Assembly: GCA_021613375.1 (NCBI GenBank)
Contig: CM038716.1
Coordinates: 17,425,024-17,489,023 of the forward strand
Length of the DNA: 64,000 nucleotides
DNA from: Megaleporinus macrocephalus
Taxonomy: Eukaryota > Chordata > Actinopteri > Characiformes > Anostomidae
Direction: 5' to 3'
Below, one piece after another: positions 37,235 to 49,344 of the stretch. Both the position numbers and the translations under genes were made by a program. How positions within the stretch are numbered: position 1 is the first letter of the stretch; each line of letters begins with the position of its first letter. The notes below the pieces were generated by a model. It ran no database searches, was not told where the DNA came from, and saw nothing but the letters and a program-made list of their open reading frames with translations.

Positions 37235-37345
37235 TTGTTTGGGTCCACATTTTTGCTCCAGCCAACCTCAACACAACACAAAGATAAAGAAAAACTGTTG
37301 ACGGTCTTGGGATCCCTGAGGGCTGGTTTGAAAACCACTGCTTTA
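37235..37345. repeat. Partial relative of the palindromic element
   Basis: Carries 'gggtccacatttttgctccagcc' near the left and 'ggtttgaaaaccactgctttag' near the right, typical phrases of the same family as at 36.39 kb. The inverted structure is weaker here. Confidence 0.45.
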
Positions 37346-37349
37346 GAAA

Positions 37350-38270
37350 ACCAAGTGGTTCTTCTGTGGCCTCTGTCTGAACCTCTTTTTATATTTAGCA
37401 CCTCGTTTTTTAGTTTAACCTGGACTGTGAACAGCTCCTTACTTTGACTGATGTTTTTGTACCCACAGTATTTTAAGTAACTCAAGGTGTTCAGTTCTTT
37501 TACCAGTGTTATTCCTCCTCAGTGAGAAAATGGCAGAGACATTAAATTCTACTTCGTTCACAAAAACAAGACTAGGCATGCCACATAGCATTTTCATACA
37601 GGTGTCTCTGATTTCAACATTTGGGGAGGTAAGGCCCAAAATCCATACCCTTTTTTAGACATAAGTAAAGTTCTGTAGATGTAATCTTGTTTCTCTTTTT
37701 TAAGGGGATACAGTTAGCTTTTGTATTCTCCAGGTTTTAATTAGTCTTTTCCAGTTCACCAAGTGATGCAGCAGTTACCTTTAAGGTTGTCCTTGTATGA
37801 CTTGTAAGAGTTGTATGGGAATATTTTATCATTATAAAAACATAAAAAGGCCGAATTTCTCCAAATGTAGGTTGCCACTGTTGCACTGTCATAATGTCAT
37901 ACAGTTGCAGTGCAGGGTACTTATATTAGCAATATGCTTACATAAGTAGTTTAGCAGAGTTTGAATCTGGTTCTCCTCAAACAGATTTTAAATGCACAGG
38001 CAATAAACACAACTGCTACAAACAACTAAAAGAGGTAAAATAATGACTAACCCTAATATAAAATAAATTAGTTAAAAATGTTCTTGCTGACAGTGTGCTA
38101 GATAAAAATTATTTACAAAACTAATCAAATTTTTATAAAGGTTGACAAAGGAAAAATATATAAGTTGAACTGTGAGTGTAATAATGGAATTACAAAGCTC
38201 TGCTTAGCTACTTGTGGGCCAACTAGAAAAGGCTGAGCAAAACAATAGTGGACCACCAGCTTTGCTGTTA
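37350..38270. other. Stretch with no gene recognised
   Basis: AT-rich sequence with no recognisable gene or element between the repeat fragment and the minisatellite. Confidence 0.4.
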
Positions 38271-38275
38271 GCTGT

Positions 38276-38946
38276 TTACTTTTAGTGAAGTCTGACCAGG
38301 ACTCGATCCTGGCTACTTACATTAGCATCAAATGAACAAATCTTACTTTTAGTAGAGGTATCCAGGTTTCAGTCCTAATAATTATATTAGCATCAACCTA
38401 ATGGGTTTTACTTTTAGCAGAGTTTGACCAGGTCTTGACCCTGGATACTTACATTAGCATCGAGTGAAAAGAGCTTACATTTATCAGAGTTTGTCCAGGA
38501 CATGACGCTGGATACTTACATTAGCATTAAGTGAATGGAGCTTACTTTTATCAGAGTTTGTAACGCTGGATACTTATATTAGCATCAAGCAAATGGAGTT
38601 TCTTTTAGTGGAGTGCTGTATACTGATGTTAGTATAAGTAAACAAAGCTTACTTTTTATTTGACCAGGTTTTAACCCTGGATACTTACAATAGCATTAAG
38701 TGAATGGAGCTTACTTTTATCAGAGTTTGTAACGCTGGATACTTATATTAGCATCAAGCAAATGGAGTTTCTTTTAGTGGAGTGCTGGATACTGATGTTA
38801 GCATTAAGTAAACAAAGCTTACTTTTTATTTGACCAGGTTTTAACCCTGGATAATTACAATAGCATTAAGTTAATGGGGATTACTTTTAGTGGAGTTTAA
38901 CTAGGCCTCAAACTGGAATAATTCTAATGCTGGCTTAAAGCTAATG
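38276..38946 (+). repeat. Minisatellite with three-unit higher-order repeat
   Basis: Eleven tandem units of 50-67 bp, each starting 'ttacttttag' or a variant and containing 'accaggtcttgaccctggatacttac' and 'attagcatcaag.(g)aatggag' in full or shortened form. Unit starts are near 38276, 38343, 38408, 38475, 38542, 38599, 38649, 38711, 38768, 38819 and 38881. Units five to seven and eight to ten form two nearly identical 169-170-bp blocks, made of a 57-, a 50/51- and a 62-bp unit. The outer units are more diverged than the middle ones. Confidence 0.9.
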
Positions 38947-38949
38947 TTG

Positions 38950-40245
38950 GCTACTTTTACTAAATCTTGAATGAGTCTGGGATTTTGCACCAAGACTGAG
39001 TTTGACATGTTCACTGTATGTCTTCGCACAACTTCCCATTACAGTAATATTTTAGGCAAAGACACAAACCCACATGAAATGACATGACTTTAGCCAAGGT
39101 CACCTCTCATCTCTGCAGCTTTGTGGCAACAGCTAGACTTTGTGCATACAAGTTCCTCAGTTCCTAAGAGAAAATGCCCACTAGGTGTTTCGCCAAAGGA
39201 AGACATATGTGTACAGTTTTCTAAATATTATTATGCTGCAGAGTAGCCCACATGAGTTTATCATGCTGAGAGCTTTGTGGAGACGCACCATGTTTGAATC
39301 ATCTGAGAAGATAAAAGAGGCTCTGGTGGAGACGTGAGGCGCTCTCCTTAGCCCTCTCCCCCTGCGCGCCGCCCGTGGAGAACAGGTTGGTTAGGATGAA
39401 AGACTGACGCATTTCCCCATAGCCTCACACTCCAGCTTCGCATCTGTCTCCCCCTGCTTTACGCCCCCCTTACGCACACTTCAGCGAGCCGCTTCTCTCT
39501 CTGGCTGCAGAGTGCTGCCTCTGACGCCTGGTGCTGGCCTTTTTTAAATTTTCATTGGGGGTGTATTTGTAAGTGATGTATACGATGCTAAAACAAAGGC
39601 ACTGAGTCAGTTCACGATAATGCTCTACCATTTGAGTGTTTGCAAAATCAGTGAGTCAGCCTAAAGGTTTACTTGTCACCCAGTGAGTCATTAGAAAAAT
39701 CTCTTTTTTTCCCCCTCACAGTTTTTGGAAAGGTCTGTCTGTCTAATGAAATAAGCCAGTAACACCTACACTAGCCTGGGTTGGCTCCCTCTGGAGAATC
39801 ATTTTGCACAGAAAAGACGAAGACTTCAGGCTCGAGGGGAACATTGCGGCGAAACATGTAATGACACAATATGCGTGATGGATGTATCCAAAAAAGTGCA
39901 ATGAAAATCTATATCTCTTAGGCCTTGGCTGTTGGGTTTTAACTCACTGAAATTGACTTTGCTGTGGACAGTACGCTCTTTACCTCACTAATCTAGCTTT
40001 CCTCTTTGTCAACAAACATTCCAAAAGATAAAAACCCTACAGAAAATTCACTAGCTAAGCATTAACAGGACTGATGGAATGACGAGTACTAGGGGTTGTA
40101 AAGAAAACTACACATAGTAGTAAGAACTACTGGTTTCCAAACACAAAGATAAGCTAGGGTTAAAGAGGCCTGAAATTAGAGCAAGTAAAACCTTTCATTA
40201 CAAGTGATAAGTGAAGTGACCTGAATTGGCTTATGTGTTATACAC
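38950..40245. other. Unique stretch with a GC-richer patch
   Basis: The segment 39340-39540 is GC- and CpG-richer than its surroundings ('ctgcgcgccgcccgtgg', 'cagcgagccgcttctctct') and the flanking 39200-39330 is of ordinary complexity. This may be regulatory DNA, but I see no TATA box, exon or splice signal that would define a promoter. Confidence 0.35.
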
Positions 40246-40248
40246 ATA

Positions 40249-40651
40249 CACCGCTGTGCACAAGTCTTAGCAATACGTGTATTTTTAACCAGTAAGAACA
40301 CAGTAGAATGAATATCTTATTTTAAAATAAGTAGATAATACTACTGTAAACCTGTCTCCTGGACGCCCAAGACATTGTGTGATTTTTTTAAATTCCATCA
40401 CCAGCAATCTTAGTTTAATGAAGTACTAAGCAGACTAAGCAGGTATTTAGTGTTAGGTATTTTCCACAAGGAAAAGTTTAGAAAGGATTAAATTAACATA
40501 CTGTTATATGTAAAACCACCACTGTATTAATACTATTTAAGTATTTAAAATATAAATCGTTTGGCTGAGCAAATAAAAGCTTCCTGTCTGGATAAATAGC
40601 TTTTTAAATGTAATAATGTCTCCAAGTGTCTAAAATTGTTGCATAGTCTTG
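40249..40651. mobile_element. Short terminal-inverted-repeat element (family A), second copy
   Basis: The left end 'caccgctgtgcacaagtctta' follows TA, and the right end 'ttgcatagtcttgta' is its inverted partner. It shares internal phrases ('tttaatgaagtac', 'ccacaaggaaaag', 'aataaaagcttcctg') with 60.64 kb and, reversed, with 28.55 kb. About 403 bp, no coding capacity. Confidence 0.65.
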
Positions 40652-40659
40652 TATGTATA

Positions 40660-41600
40660 CTGTGCACAAGTCAGAGACCACCCTTATTTATTATTCATTT
40701 TTCACCATTGGCAAAAAAAAATCTGAATTTTTCACAGATTATGTCACACAGAAGCCTAAACAACTCAATATTTTAGTGCACATATTTATAGTTCTGCAAT
40801 TTTTTTTAATATAGGTGATACGGTTGTTAGAAATTGGTACTTCTTTGAAAAACAAATGCATGCCAAGATCTTTATTCACCATATTTATCTCACATGCATA
40901 CATCTTGGAATCTAAACTCTGGGCTGGGTTGTCCAATTTTCTGAGAACATCAGCAGCTTCTTCGTTTTATTTGGTAAATTAATCTGTTAGTCTGTTAATC
41001 ACATACTGTTAAACATCCTTTCAGACTCACAGCGTTGAGATGTCTTCTTTCAGTGGATCGATGGCCACAAACACTTGTTGATTCTTGAAAAGTATGTCAC
41101 CCTTTATTTATTCCATTTCCAGTTATAATAGCCATTAAATACAAGTTCTTCATTTATCAGAGCCAGAGAAAACGCAGGAAACTTATAGAAAACGCAACAC
41201 ATATATGTGTTTAGTGTTTAATGTATTCACACTTTATAACATATTTCATTCTTTTCAGGAGACATGCTTTCAGTTTTTCACATCTGCTGGGATATTTTTC
41301 CACTTGTCTAAAGCTCAGTCTCAGAAATTGATTGTATTTTTTTTATGATCCAAATAATCCCCTCCACATGGAGTGTAGCTGTGGCCTGGAGAACAACTCT
41401 AAGAACATCCAGCAGCCTCCTTGTTGGATTTGGTGAGTTTCTTTCTGGGCTGTTTCTTTTTCTCAGTCAGGGTATCTTGAACATCTACTCATCCTTTCAG
41501 ACCCATAGTGTTGAGGTGTCTTCTCACAGTGGAAGGACAGACAGAAACCTTTCAAAATCCAGCCCTACTCCTCTGACTATTAAATTATCATTTTAGGCTT
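40660..41600. repeat. Diverged dispersed element abutting family A
   Basis: Starts immediately after the preceding element with 'ctgtgcacaagtcagagaccaccc', a terminal sequence typical of a related fish element. The interior contains two diverged direct copies of about 130 bp (40930-41060 and 41395-41530) sharing 'gaacatc.agcagc.tc', 'catcctttcagac' and 'gttgag.tgtcttct...cagtgga'. The right terminus is not recognisable. Confidence 0.45.
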
Positions 41601-41639
41601 TACAGGACACAATAAAATTGTAATAAAAATTTTTATTTA

Positions 41640-43320
41640 TTGATTATTCTTTGACCTTATTTAACGTCCTTATGCATTTGAGCACTATCAAAGCTTTCCA
41701 TAAACTTTTAATACTCCTGATAAATGCTACATGATTCTAACGTAGTAGTTCTGTACAGCTTCTCTTAGAGCTCTTTATGTGTCTAAATGACACATGAGTG
41801 ATGATATGGGTTATTCTGAAAAGAAAGTCTTCATAAAATGACTATCCAGAAGTCGTGATTGAATGTGAAAATTACAGTACTGTATGTATCACAAATAATT
41901 TTGGTGTCACATTTATAATCTTTAAATCTACATGATTAATGTTATTATTGTACATATAGAAGTGATTCCAAACTTTTCCAAGTAAGACTCAGGGCACCCA
42001 GTGCTACACTGGTTCTACATAAACCAGCTATACCTAATGATGGCTGTTGATTGCAGATGTCTTACCACATAGTAAATTAAAAAGAAATCTCAGAAATCTG
42101 TTTGGAACTGACAGCTCAGTCCAGCAATTGGTCAGATTGATCAAACTGTACTGTTTATCTTATTTTCAGAGAATACAATGAGTAATTCCACATACAGATA
42201 AAAGGTGCTGTGTCATACTTAAATCTTGATTAATAATAAATGCACATGTTAGATTTTATTATAGATAAGCTTAACATTGTATGTGTCATAATGACACATT
42301 TCATAGTGCATTAGCTCTAAACCAATTGATCTGATTAAGTTTAATGATTTCATATAGCAAGTTCCAAAGGAATATACAGTATCAAAACTCTAAAGTAGTG
42401 AAAGTACTGAGGAATGAAGTTTTCTCTAACTTTGGTTAATTAAGAGAGTAGTTCTGATCTGTCACTTCACTTAAAGCTGAAAGGTTAAGCCTGATGCCTC
42501 CTCTGGCTTTCCCCATTAAATGTCTCAGCTTGACCTTAAAAACTGTCCTTGCTAGCATCCCACCTTTCTACTGCATTAGGACCAAAGATAATATTGTACC
42601 TGGTATAACACTATAAGTGATATAACATAATCACCATATAATCCAATGCTACACAAGCTTTTTAAATGCAATAAAGTGGTCCTAGAGTACTCCTCACATG
42701 CCTGTTTTGATGCTGTCCCTGTGTCCAACTTATGTGTTGTTTAATAAGCCTTCCATAAAGTAAAGTGGTCAGGTTAGAGCAGAAAAACAATGAAAAGGTT
42801 TAAAAGCTTAAACACAAAAAAATAAAGGATTTTTGCTACAATATGGAATAACAATCTTTTTTAGATTAGAACCTGTTAATGGATGGATTCTTCAAAGAAC
42901 ACTCAACCTGCACACCTAACTTTTATTTTCTGCATTTGTAATGTAATTTGTAATGTACCACTAATAACCACAGACAATAATAATTCCATAGAAAACTTTT
43001 CCCTAGAAATAGGACTGTAGCAAGTGTACTTTAGTCAGTATTTGGCAAGTTTAAGGCAAGCCCAAAACTTTGGCTAGTCTAAAATACACGTTAATCAAAA
43101 GTTTAAAAAAAGGGGTCACGATCTAGTACTTAAAAGAACCTCTTTGAGTTCAAGACTCCTTCCAGTGCAAATATGTTGATCTTTTAAATTTTTAGGTGAT
43201 TAAAAGTGAGCCCTACAAATTCAGTTGGGATGGCAAAGTAATTTGTATAAGTTAGTATTTTTTGACACACAGTTATTACCTTTGCATCAAATTTATATTC
43301 TGTATGGACAAGTTTGTAAA
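41640..43320. other. Stretch with no gene recognised
   Basis: AT-rich unique sequence. No gene, RNA or clear repeat was identified. Confidence 0.4.
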
Positions 43321-43326
43321 TATATA

Positions 43327-43858
43327 CACTACCGCTCAAAAGTTTGGGATCGCAGTGAAATTTTCTTGTTTTCAATGTAGTAGCCTTCCTTCTTTAACAC
43401 AACAATGGACTGACGGGTCTCTAAAGAAAGTTGTTTCTTTCTGGTCATTCTGAGTCGGTCAGCAAGCCATCAACTGCTGATGCTTCAGATACTAAACTAA
43501 CCTAGAATGTTGTTCTCCCGTTTATGCTCACTTATTAGTAGAATGTTTTTCAGCTGTGCATCACAATTGAGCAAGAGTGTTCTAACAACCAATTAGCCCA
43601 ATAACACCCTTAACTTGGATTGGCGGCTGTACCAGGAGATTTAGGCAGAGGACTGAGAATTACTGATATTAGGACTATATGCAAAATAAGCCACTATACA
43701 AAAATAGGCTTTAATACAAACATTTGTATTCTTTAAAAATCATCTGATACACTTTAATTAACTGTGGAATGGACAATATTGTTTGTGAATTGCATGAAAA
43801 TTGCACAAATTGCATGAAATTAAATTCTAAAGTGACCCTAAACTTTTGAGCAGTAGTG
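43327..43858. mobile_element. Tc1/mariner-type non-autonomous element
   Basis: The ends 'cactaccgctcaaaagtttgg' and, reversed, 'cactactgctcaaaagtttag' are close inverted repeats, each flanked by TA (43325-43326 and 43859-43860). The 532-bp body has no transposase frame, though short phrases ('agaatgttgttctcccg') look like decayed coding sequence. The 'gctcaaaagttt' end type is known from Tc1-like elements of fishes. Confidence 0.85.
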
Positions 43859-43860
43859 TA

Positions 43861-45260
43861 GATATATAGGATGACACAACATATCAAATTCATTCTCTAA
43901 ACAATTAAAAGAAATTAAAGAAAAAAGAAATTTAAATTAAACATTTAAACATTTTACTTGCCGAAATCTCCAGCAGTAGAAAGCAACGCCAGTGTTAACT
44001 CTAGTTTTGCCAACCAGGAGCAGGACCTTCGGCATGATTGTCAAGAGATTACAAAATGCTGCTGAGGCAGTGCTGTTTGTAGTCTCATGTTGGACTGATG
44101 TAAGATGATGCTACAGTGACTCACTATAACCTACTGAGGTACAAAGTGGTCTTATGAGATGAGACAGGCTGAGGCTAGCTGCTTAGAATGCTTAGTGGAT
44201 ACTAGAACTTCAGTGGATATGGTTAAATTATCCACAATTGCAGAAAATTCAGACATTGTGTTAAGATCACATCAAGAGCACAATCCTGAAAGAGGTGAGA
44301 AAGAATGCAAATTTAACAACAAAAGACTTAAAGAAGACTTTTCATTTAATAAAGAAGACTTAAAGAAAAGCCTATGCCGTCTAAAAAGACACTGGCTTGT
44401 CTAAAGCTCCACAGTGCTCCTGGGAAAATATTCTAAGGACAGATGAAATGAAAGTTAAACTTTTAAGCACAGGTGCACAACACTAGGTTTGGAGGCAAAC
44501 CCTGCACACCAAATACCAATGCCTCATTCCCTAACCCTAACTGTGAAGCATGGTGGAGGGAGCATCATGGTTTGGGGCTTCTTTGATACCCTTAGCAAAG
44601 ATCTGTGTTTTGGAGTCCTGACCTGCATAATATAAAATATAATATAAAAGAATTCCTCCTCAATATTGTACTAATTTTATTTGCAGCTACAGGAATTTGG
44701 TGGAAGTCATTGCTGCTAATGGAGGATGTACAGGTTTGTACATTTGTAATGTAGTTTAGTTAGATTGTGTTTGTCTATAATTGTAACTTATACAACCATC
44801 AGACCATTTTTAGTAGAAATCAATGCAGGTCATTCTAAACAGCAACAAGATACATGATTTTAACATACCATCAAATCAGTTATTAATTTCTTCATTTTTT
44901 CACATTTGATTTTGTGTCTTCAAATAAAAAATCTTCCAAAAATCTTCACATAATGTATTAAGATGTGGGAAAACATTATACATGGTAAAGAAACAAAAAC
45001 CTGCTGACTTCAACCACGCTACCCATTGGCTTCTATTACAGGCGTGTTTAATTCAATTGTTTTTTTTAAAGCAGTGATGTGCCCAACACTGTGGTTTACA
45101 TACCACCATCGTGGTGTTGTCTAGGACTTGTGTAGCCTGTTTTGCTTGACTATCTGCCTACCAAAGAAAAAAAAAACAGGTTGGTGATCCTGGGGTCTTC
45201 AACCTGATGATCTAGGCTTGTTCTTTGGGGAATGAAAGGTTGTTCATATATGACATCACT
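43861..45260. other. Stretch with no gene recognised
   Basis: AT-rich sequence. The right part (45230-45306) ends 'cccctttatttttaagagtgta', a terminal sequence of the dispersed 'ggttcttt' family. The frame at 44159-44404 has no known domain. A block around 44520-44580 ('aagcatggtggagggagcatcatggtttggggc') resembles the 'KxGGGSIMVWG' coding region of a Tc1-like transposase read on the plus strand, so a further decayed Tc1 fragment is likely near 44380-44600. Confidence 0.45.
44380..44600 (+). pseudogene. Tc1-like transposase fragment
   Basis: The plus strand at 44530-44580 encodes a VKHGGGSIMVWGF-like stretch, one of the most conserved parts of Tc1-type transposases, located between the first and second catalytic Asp. 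Upstream at about 44425-44450 'aggacagatgaaatgaaa' corresponds to the 'TDETK' catalytic box. No ends or full frame are visible. It belongs to a different Tc1 family from the copies at 34.87 and 48.23 kb. Confidence 0.6.
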
Positions 45261-45309
45261 CCAGAGCAGTCGTGTGGCAGTGGCCCCTTTATTTTTAAGA
45301 GTGTATGGC

Positions 45310-45740
45310 AGCAGATTTTCATTCATTCTGCCGCCTTGAGCCAGAGGAGGAGGCGTAAGCGTCTATGAAAACCACAGTGGAGGTGAATCCTTGCCGAAGC
45401 TGACAAGAAGAGGGGGAGCAGAGAAGTGGCTTAGAATACTGATGACGGACTGATGGAGGAGGAGGAGCCGGAAGCTGCAGGTGAATCCTCAGCTCTCTTT
45501 CTCGCGCTCTCTCTCTTTCTGACAGATGTTGCTGCTGCGTGTTGGTGGCTCAAGCAGCCTGCTCGGAGTACATGAGAGCATCAGAGAGGCTGAGAAGAAG
45601 CGTTTCTACACACAGAGGAGAACAGAGTGGCGGTTTAAGTAGGCCAGAGTTTGAGGCTGGGGGCGCTGAGAGAGATAAGCCGAGGAGGGGGCGGGGTGGG
45701 AATAAAAGAAGAGGGGGAAGTAAAGGCTTCTGAGCTTCCA
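45310..45740 (+). promoter_or_regulatory. GC-rich promoter-like patch
   Basis: A sharp rise in GC and CpG compared with the neighbours. A GGGGGCGGGG Sp1-type box lies near 45687-45697, followed by the TATA-like 'gaataaaag' near 45701-45709. A 'gggggcgctga' CTCF-like string lies near 45659, and 'gtgacgtac' near 45742. If real, transcription would run to the right from about 45735. No exon or donor is clear. Confidence 0.35.
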
Positions 45741-45744
45741 GTGA

Positions 45745-45920
45745 CGTACAACCATTTCATATTTAATTCACAAGACTAATTACGCACTGCTCGAGATGGC
45801 GGGAAATCTGTGGACGCCTCTGGATGAGTAGGCTGACCATGATTGCTTCAGAGTGCCCATATTTTATTAATGGCTCTCTCATTAGCTTGCATGGCTCATA
45901 GCTTATTGAGTTTCTGGCTT
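45745..45920. other. Possible conserved non-coding element
   Basis: Ordinary-complexity sequence with several homeodomain-type cores ('actaattacg', 'tattaatgg', 'tcattagc') directly after the GC-rich patch. This is the kind of content found in vertebrate enhancers. Conservation cannot be assessed from one sequence. Confidence 0.25.
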
Positions 45921-45924
45921 TTCT

Positions 45925-48225
45925 TTTCAAGGAATGACAGTCTTTTGAGACCTGGGAGTCTTCCCTTTGAAGAAGGCTGAGAAAGCACAAGCACAGATGC
46001 AGGCAGGGTAAAAGAAATATGACTTAATAATCCTTTAAACTGAAAAACAAAACGCAGTGTCATTTTGAGTTCCGCTCTGAAGAACTCTGATGAACCTGCT
46101 CAGAAATGTGTGAAGAAAATTTACAAATTTACATTTTACATTCAATGACTTAGACAAGGAACCCAGAGGTTACTAGACATTTGAGTTACAAACTGAAAAC
46201 ATATGGACATCAGTTACAATGCCATCATGTACTGAGGTAACAAAGTCTGTATGTTCTTTTTCTGCTCTGTTTGAACTAAATATCACAGCATTATTCTGTT
46301 ATAACAATCATACATTAAATAAAGCTGGGACAATAAGAAATGTGACAAAATCTTCAAAACCATTTGTTATACTAATGTACATATTTATTCTGTATATCTC
46401 TAAGATAGTTTCAGTTTGCACCAGAGGAGGACAACAAAGCTTTAACGCTTCATACCAAGTTTTACAAACAATAAAGAAATAAATGCATTAATAACACACA
46501 GTAGAATGTAAACAGTAATACTAATAATTTCTTTCATGTAAAAATGGTTCACGGTTTTTCTTTTCTTTTTGTGCTTAGTATATTTGTGAAGTCATCCATA
46601 GTTTTCTCTTGATTTTAAAATTACTGTAGCTAAATAATACTACACCTACACCTAAACTTAGCCCTAACCTTAACCTCAGCATCCAAATAGCTATTTTTTT
46701 TATTTAGATTTTTTTGAAAGAAAAATGTGATTTGTGGAGAAAGTGATACGCTCAAGTCAGGACCAGCAACACGTCCTCACTTTAGCAAATATTTCATATT
46801 GTCCTCACAAATATGCTACTACAAGAACACACACACACAATGCCTACTGCACCACTTTTTATTAACAGACTGGGCTGTTATTCAGTGTCTACTTTGTTCC
46901 TCTAATAACTAGATGTATCCAGGAGAGCAGCTTTGATATCAGGAGTCAAAGCAAATACACAAAGGGTATATGTCAACATACTGCTGTAAAGTTTATGTGC
47001 TGCATGTCCTGTATGTTTAATATGTCACTGCTGTCGGAACAAAATCTCCTATCTGCAAAATGATGAGTTTACAGGAGAAGGTATTAACATACTGTCAATG
47101 CAATCAAACTTTCTTTAAAGTCATTTTAGGTCATTTCTTTTGGTCCATTTATCAAAAAGTCTAAATAAATATAAATACCTTTCATTTTAAAACAGTATGG
47201 TGCTACAGCCGTTCTCAAATTATGTCAAACATGAAAAAGGACAAAAGGAGGTTTTGTGTAAATAGCAGTGATTATGTGATATGTCAATATTGAAATACAA
47301 ATACCAATATTTCTTAAACAGCAATAATAACATGCATAATCTGTATGAATTGCTGGTTATTACAACAGCAACTTTTTTATTCAGTGTGTTGCTACAATCC
47401 TAGCCTGATCTGCATGAGGTGAACAATATTAGAGCAAAATATGCCAATAAAATATGTATGGTGACAATTTAGGGAGGCTTATTAATAACTATCATTACAT
47501 AAATCAACAACCAATCATGGTACAGTTTTGAATGATGCAATGAACAATTCCAGTTCAATTCAATGCTTCTTTATTTTCATCATAACTCAACTCCACAATC
47601 TGGTTTGAATATAAATAAACTTTTAAACTATAACTGAGCACTAGACTGGCCCCAATTCCTTTATCCTTTGTTGTAACTTGTCAGGGATAGTAAAATGTAA
47701 GTCAAGTCTTGGTTTAAATTGTTGTACTGTTTAAGAAGGCACTCAGAAAAGAAAGAAGTGTTTGGATAAAGAAATTACTTCTTCTTGGGTGAAAGAGATG
47801 CGGCATCGAATCAATGCTGTGCCTACAGCTAATAACAGATTAAGGCAGGTTTGAAGAAAAAGTCACATACAAACAGAACACAATGGATGCTTGATTGCCT
47901 GTGCCAATACGCAATTAGACAGAAAAAAGTGAACTGAACAATAGGCTTCACCTGCTGGTGGCCAACACAGGGGGCAGTCTCACTTACCTGTAATCTTATC
48001 CATTAAAAGAACCTAAATGCTCCCAGTTTGAAAAGAGTGAACTGAGGAGAGTGGCACTAGAGCTATCGACTTTGAGTATGATATAGATTTTTTTCTGTAC
48101 TAAAGTAGGCCTTATGAATTTAAGCAGCACAGCTGAATTGTTAAATGGTCAAAGATATACAACCAAAGACTGCAACCAAAAAGTGCTGTGACCAAAATTA
48201 AGATTTAAAGTATACTGCACAGACG
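45925..48225. other. Stretch with no gene recognised
   Basis: AT-rich unique sequence. A short 'gtcctcac...gtcctcacaaatatgctact' block near 46770-46830 resembles a common fish repeat. A CTCF-like site is possible at 47949-47962 ('cacctgctggtggcc' type). No gene seen. Confidence 0.4.
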
Positions 48226-48230
48226 AGGGC

Positions 48231-49341
48231 ATTGAGATACCTACATATAACACCTACAGGAGCTTTTATAACATCCTATTCTGAATCCAGGGGTATTCGT
48301 GTAAAGTTGGTCCCCCTATTTACGGCTGTAACCGCTTTCTCTTTTATAGGAAAGCTTTATTCAAGAGTTTGGAGTGTGTCTGTAGGAGGGTTCGCCTATT
48401 AATACAGAAGAGGATATATAGATCAGACACTGATGTTGGACGAGAGGTGCCTGGCTTGTAATCTCTGGACTACTTTATTCCAAAGGTATTCATGGGTGTT
48501 GAGGCTATTGAGGCCAGTCAAGTTATTCCACACCGGACTCAATCCCCTATTCCTTTACAGACCTTGCTTTGTGCACTGGGCCACAGTTAGTCACACTGGA
48601 ACAGACAAGGTTCTTTCCCAAACTTGGACGCATATAATTGTACAAAAGCATTAAGATTTCCCTACACTAAAACCCTGAAAAACATCCCCATAGCATTATC
48701 CCTCCTCCACCAAACTTTTCAGTTAATACATACAATCAGGCAGGTAACCGTCTCCTGGCATTTGCCAAATCCAGACTCGTCCACCAGACTTGCAGATAGA
48801 GAAGCGTGATACATCACTCCACAGAGCATGTTTTCTCTGCCCCAGAGTTCAGACGTGGTGCTTTAAACACCTCTTTATCAGACGCTCGGCATTGTGTTTG
48901 GTGATGTAAGGTTTGCATGCAGCTGTTTAGTTATGGGAACCTATGCCATAAAGCTCCTGGTGTACAGTTTTTGTGATGATGTTAATGCCAGAGGAGGTTT
49001 TTAACTTGAGAAAAGAATTGAAGGCTTTTCCGCACTATGCGCCTCAGCACTCGGCGACCCCGCTCTTTAACTTTACATAGTCTGCCACTTCATGGCTTAC
49101 TGTGGTTCCTAAACACTTCCACTTCAGTAGATCATGGGATATATCCAGGAGGGAAGATATTTAAATTCTTCATGAACTGACTTGTTGAAACGGTGACATC
49201 CTATTACAGTAAAACACTTAAATTCAGTGAACCATGTTTGTAAAGGCAGACTGCAGGGCTTTCTTTTATACATCTGTGGCAATGGCTCCGACAACTGAAA
49301 TCTATGATTAAGAGGTTTGTCCCTGTAGTACCCATGTAGTG
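48231..49341 (-). mobile_element. Tc1-like element, longer decayed copy
   Basis: Same family as the deleted copy at 17.83 kb but retaining most of the 1.1-kb body. The right terminus ends 'catgtagtg' before TA (49342-49343). Read on the minus strand, the transposase landmarks appear in order from right to left: DNA-binding region (about 49230-48990), HGMGFHGRAA-like segment (about 48960-48920), SD-S-R catalytic box (about 48815), then 'CAPVHKAR' region (about 48575). Stops and frameshifts occur throughout, and the region of the third catalytic residue near 48500 is partly deleted. It cannot make a transposase. Confidence 0.85.
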
Positions 49342-49344
49342 TAG

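Noticed and set aside
38276..38946. CRISPR-like array
   Set aside because: Units are adjacent with no unique spacers and vary in length; this is a eukaryotic minisatellite.
45479..45640. Mini-intron followed by an ATG frame of 38 codons
   Set aside because: The implied intron of about 46 bp is too short for vertebrate splicing, and the peptide matches nothing known to me.
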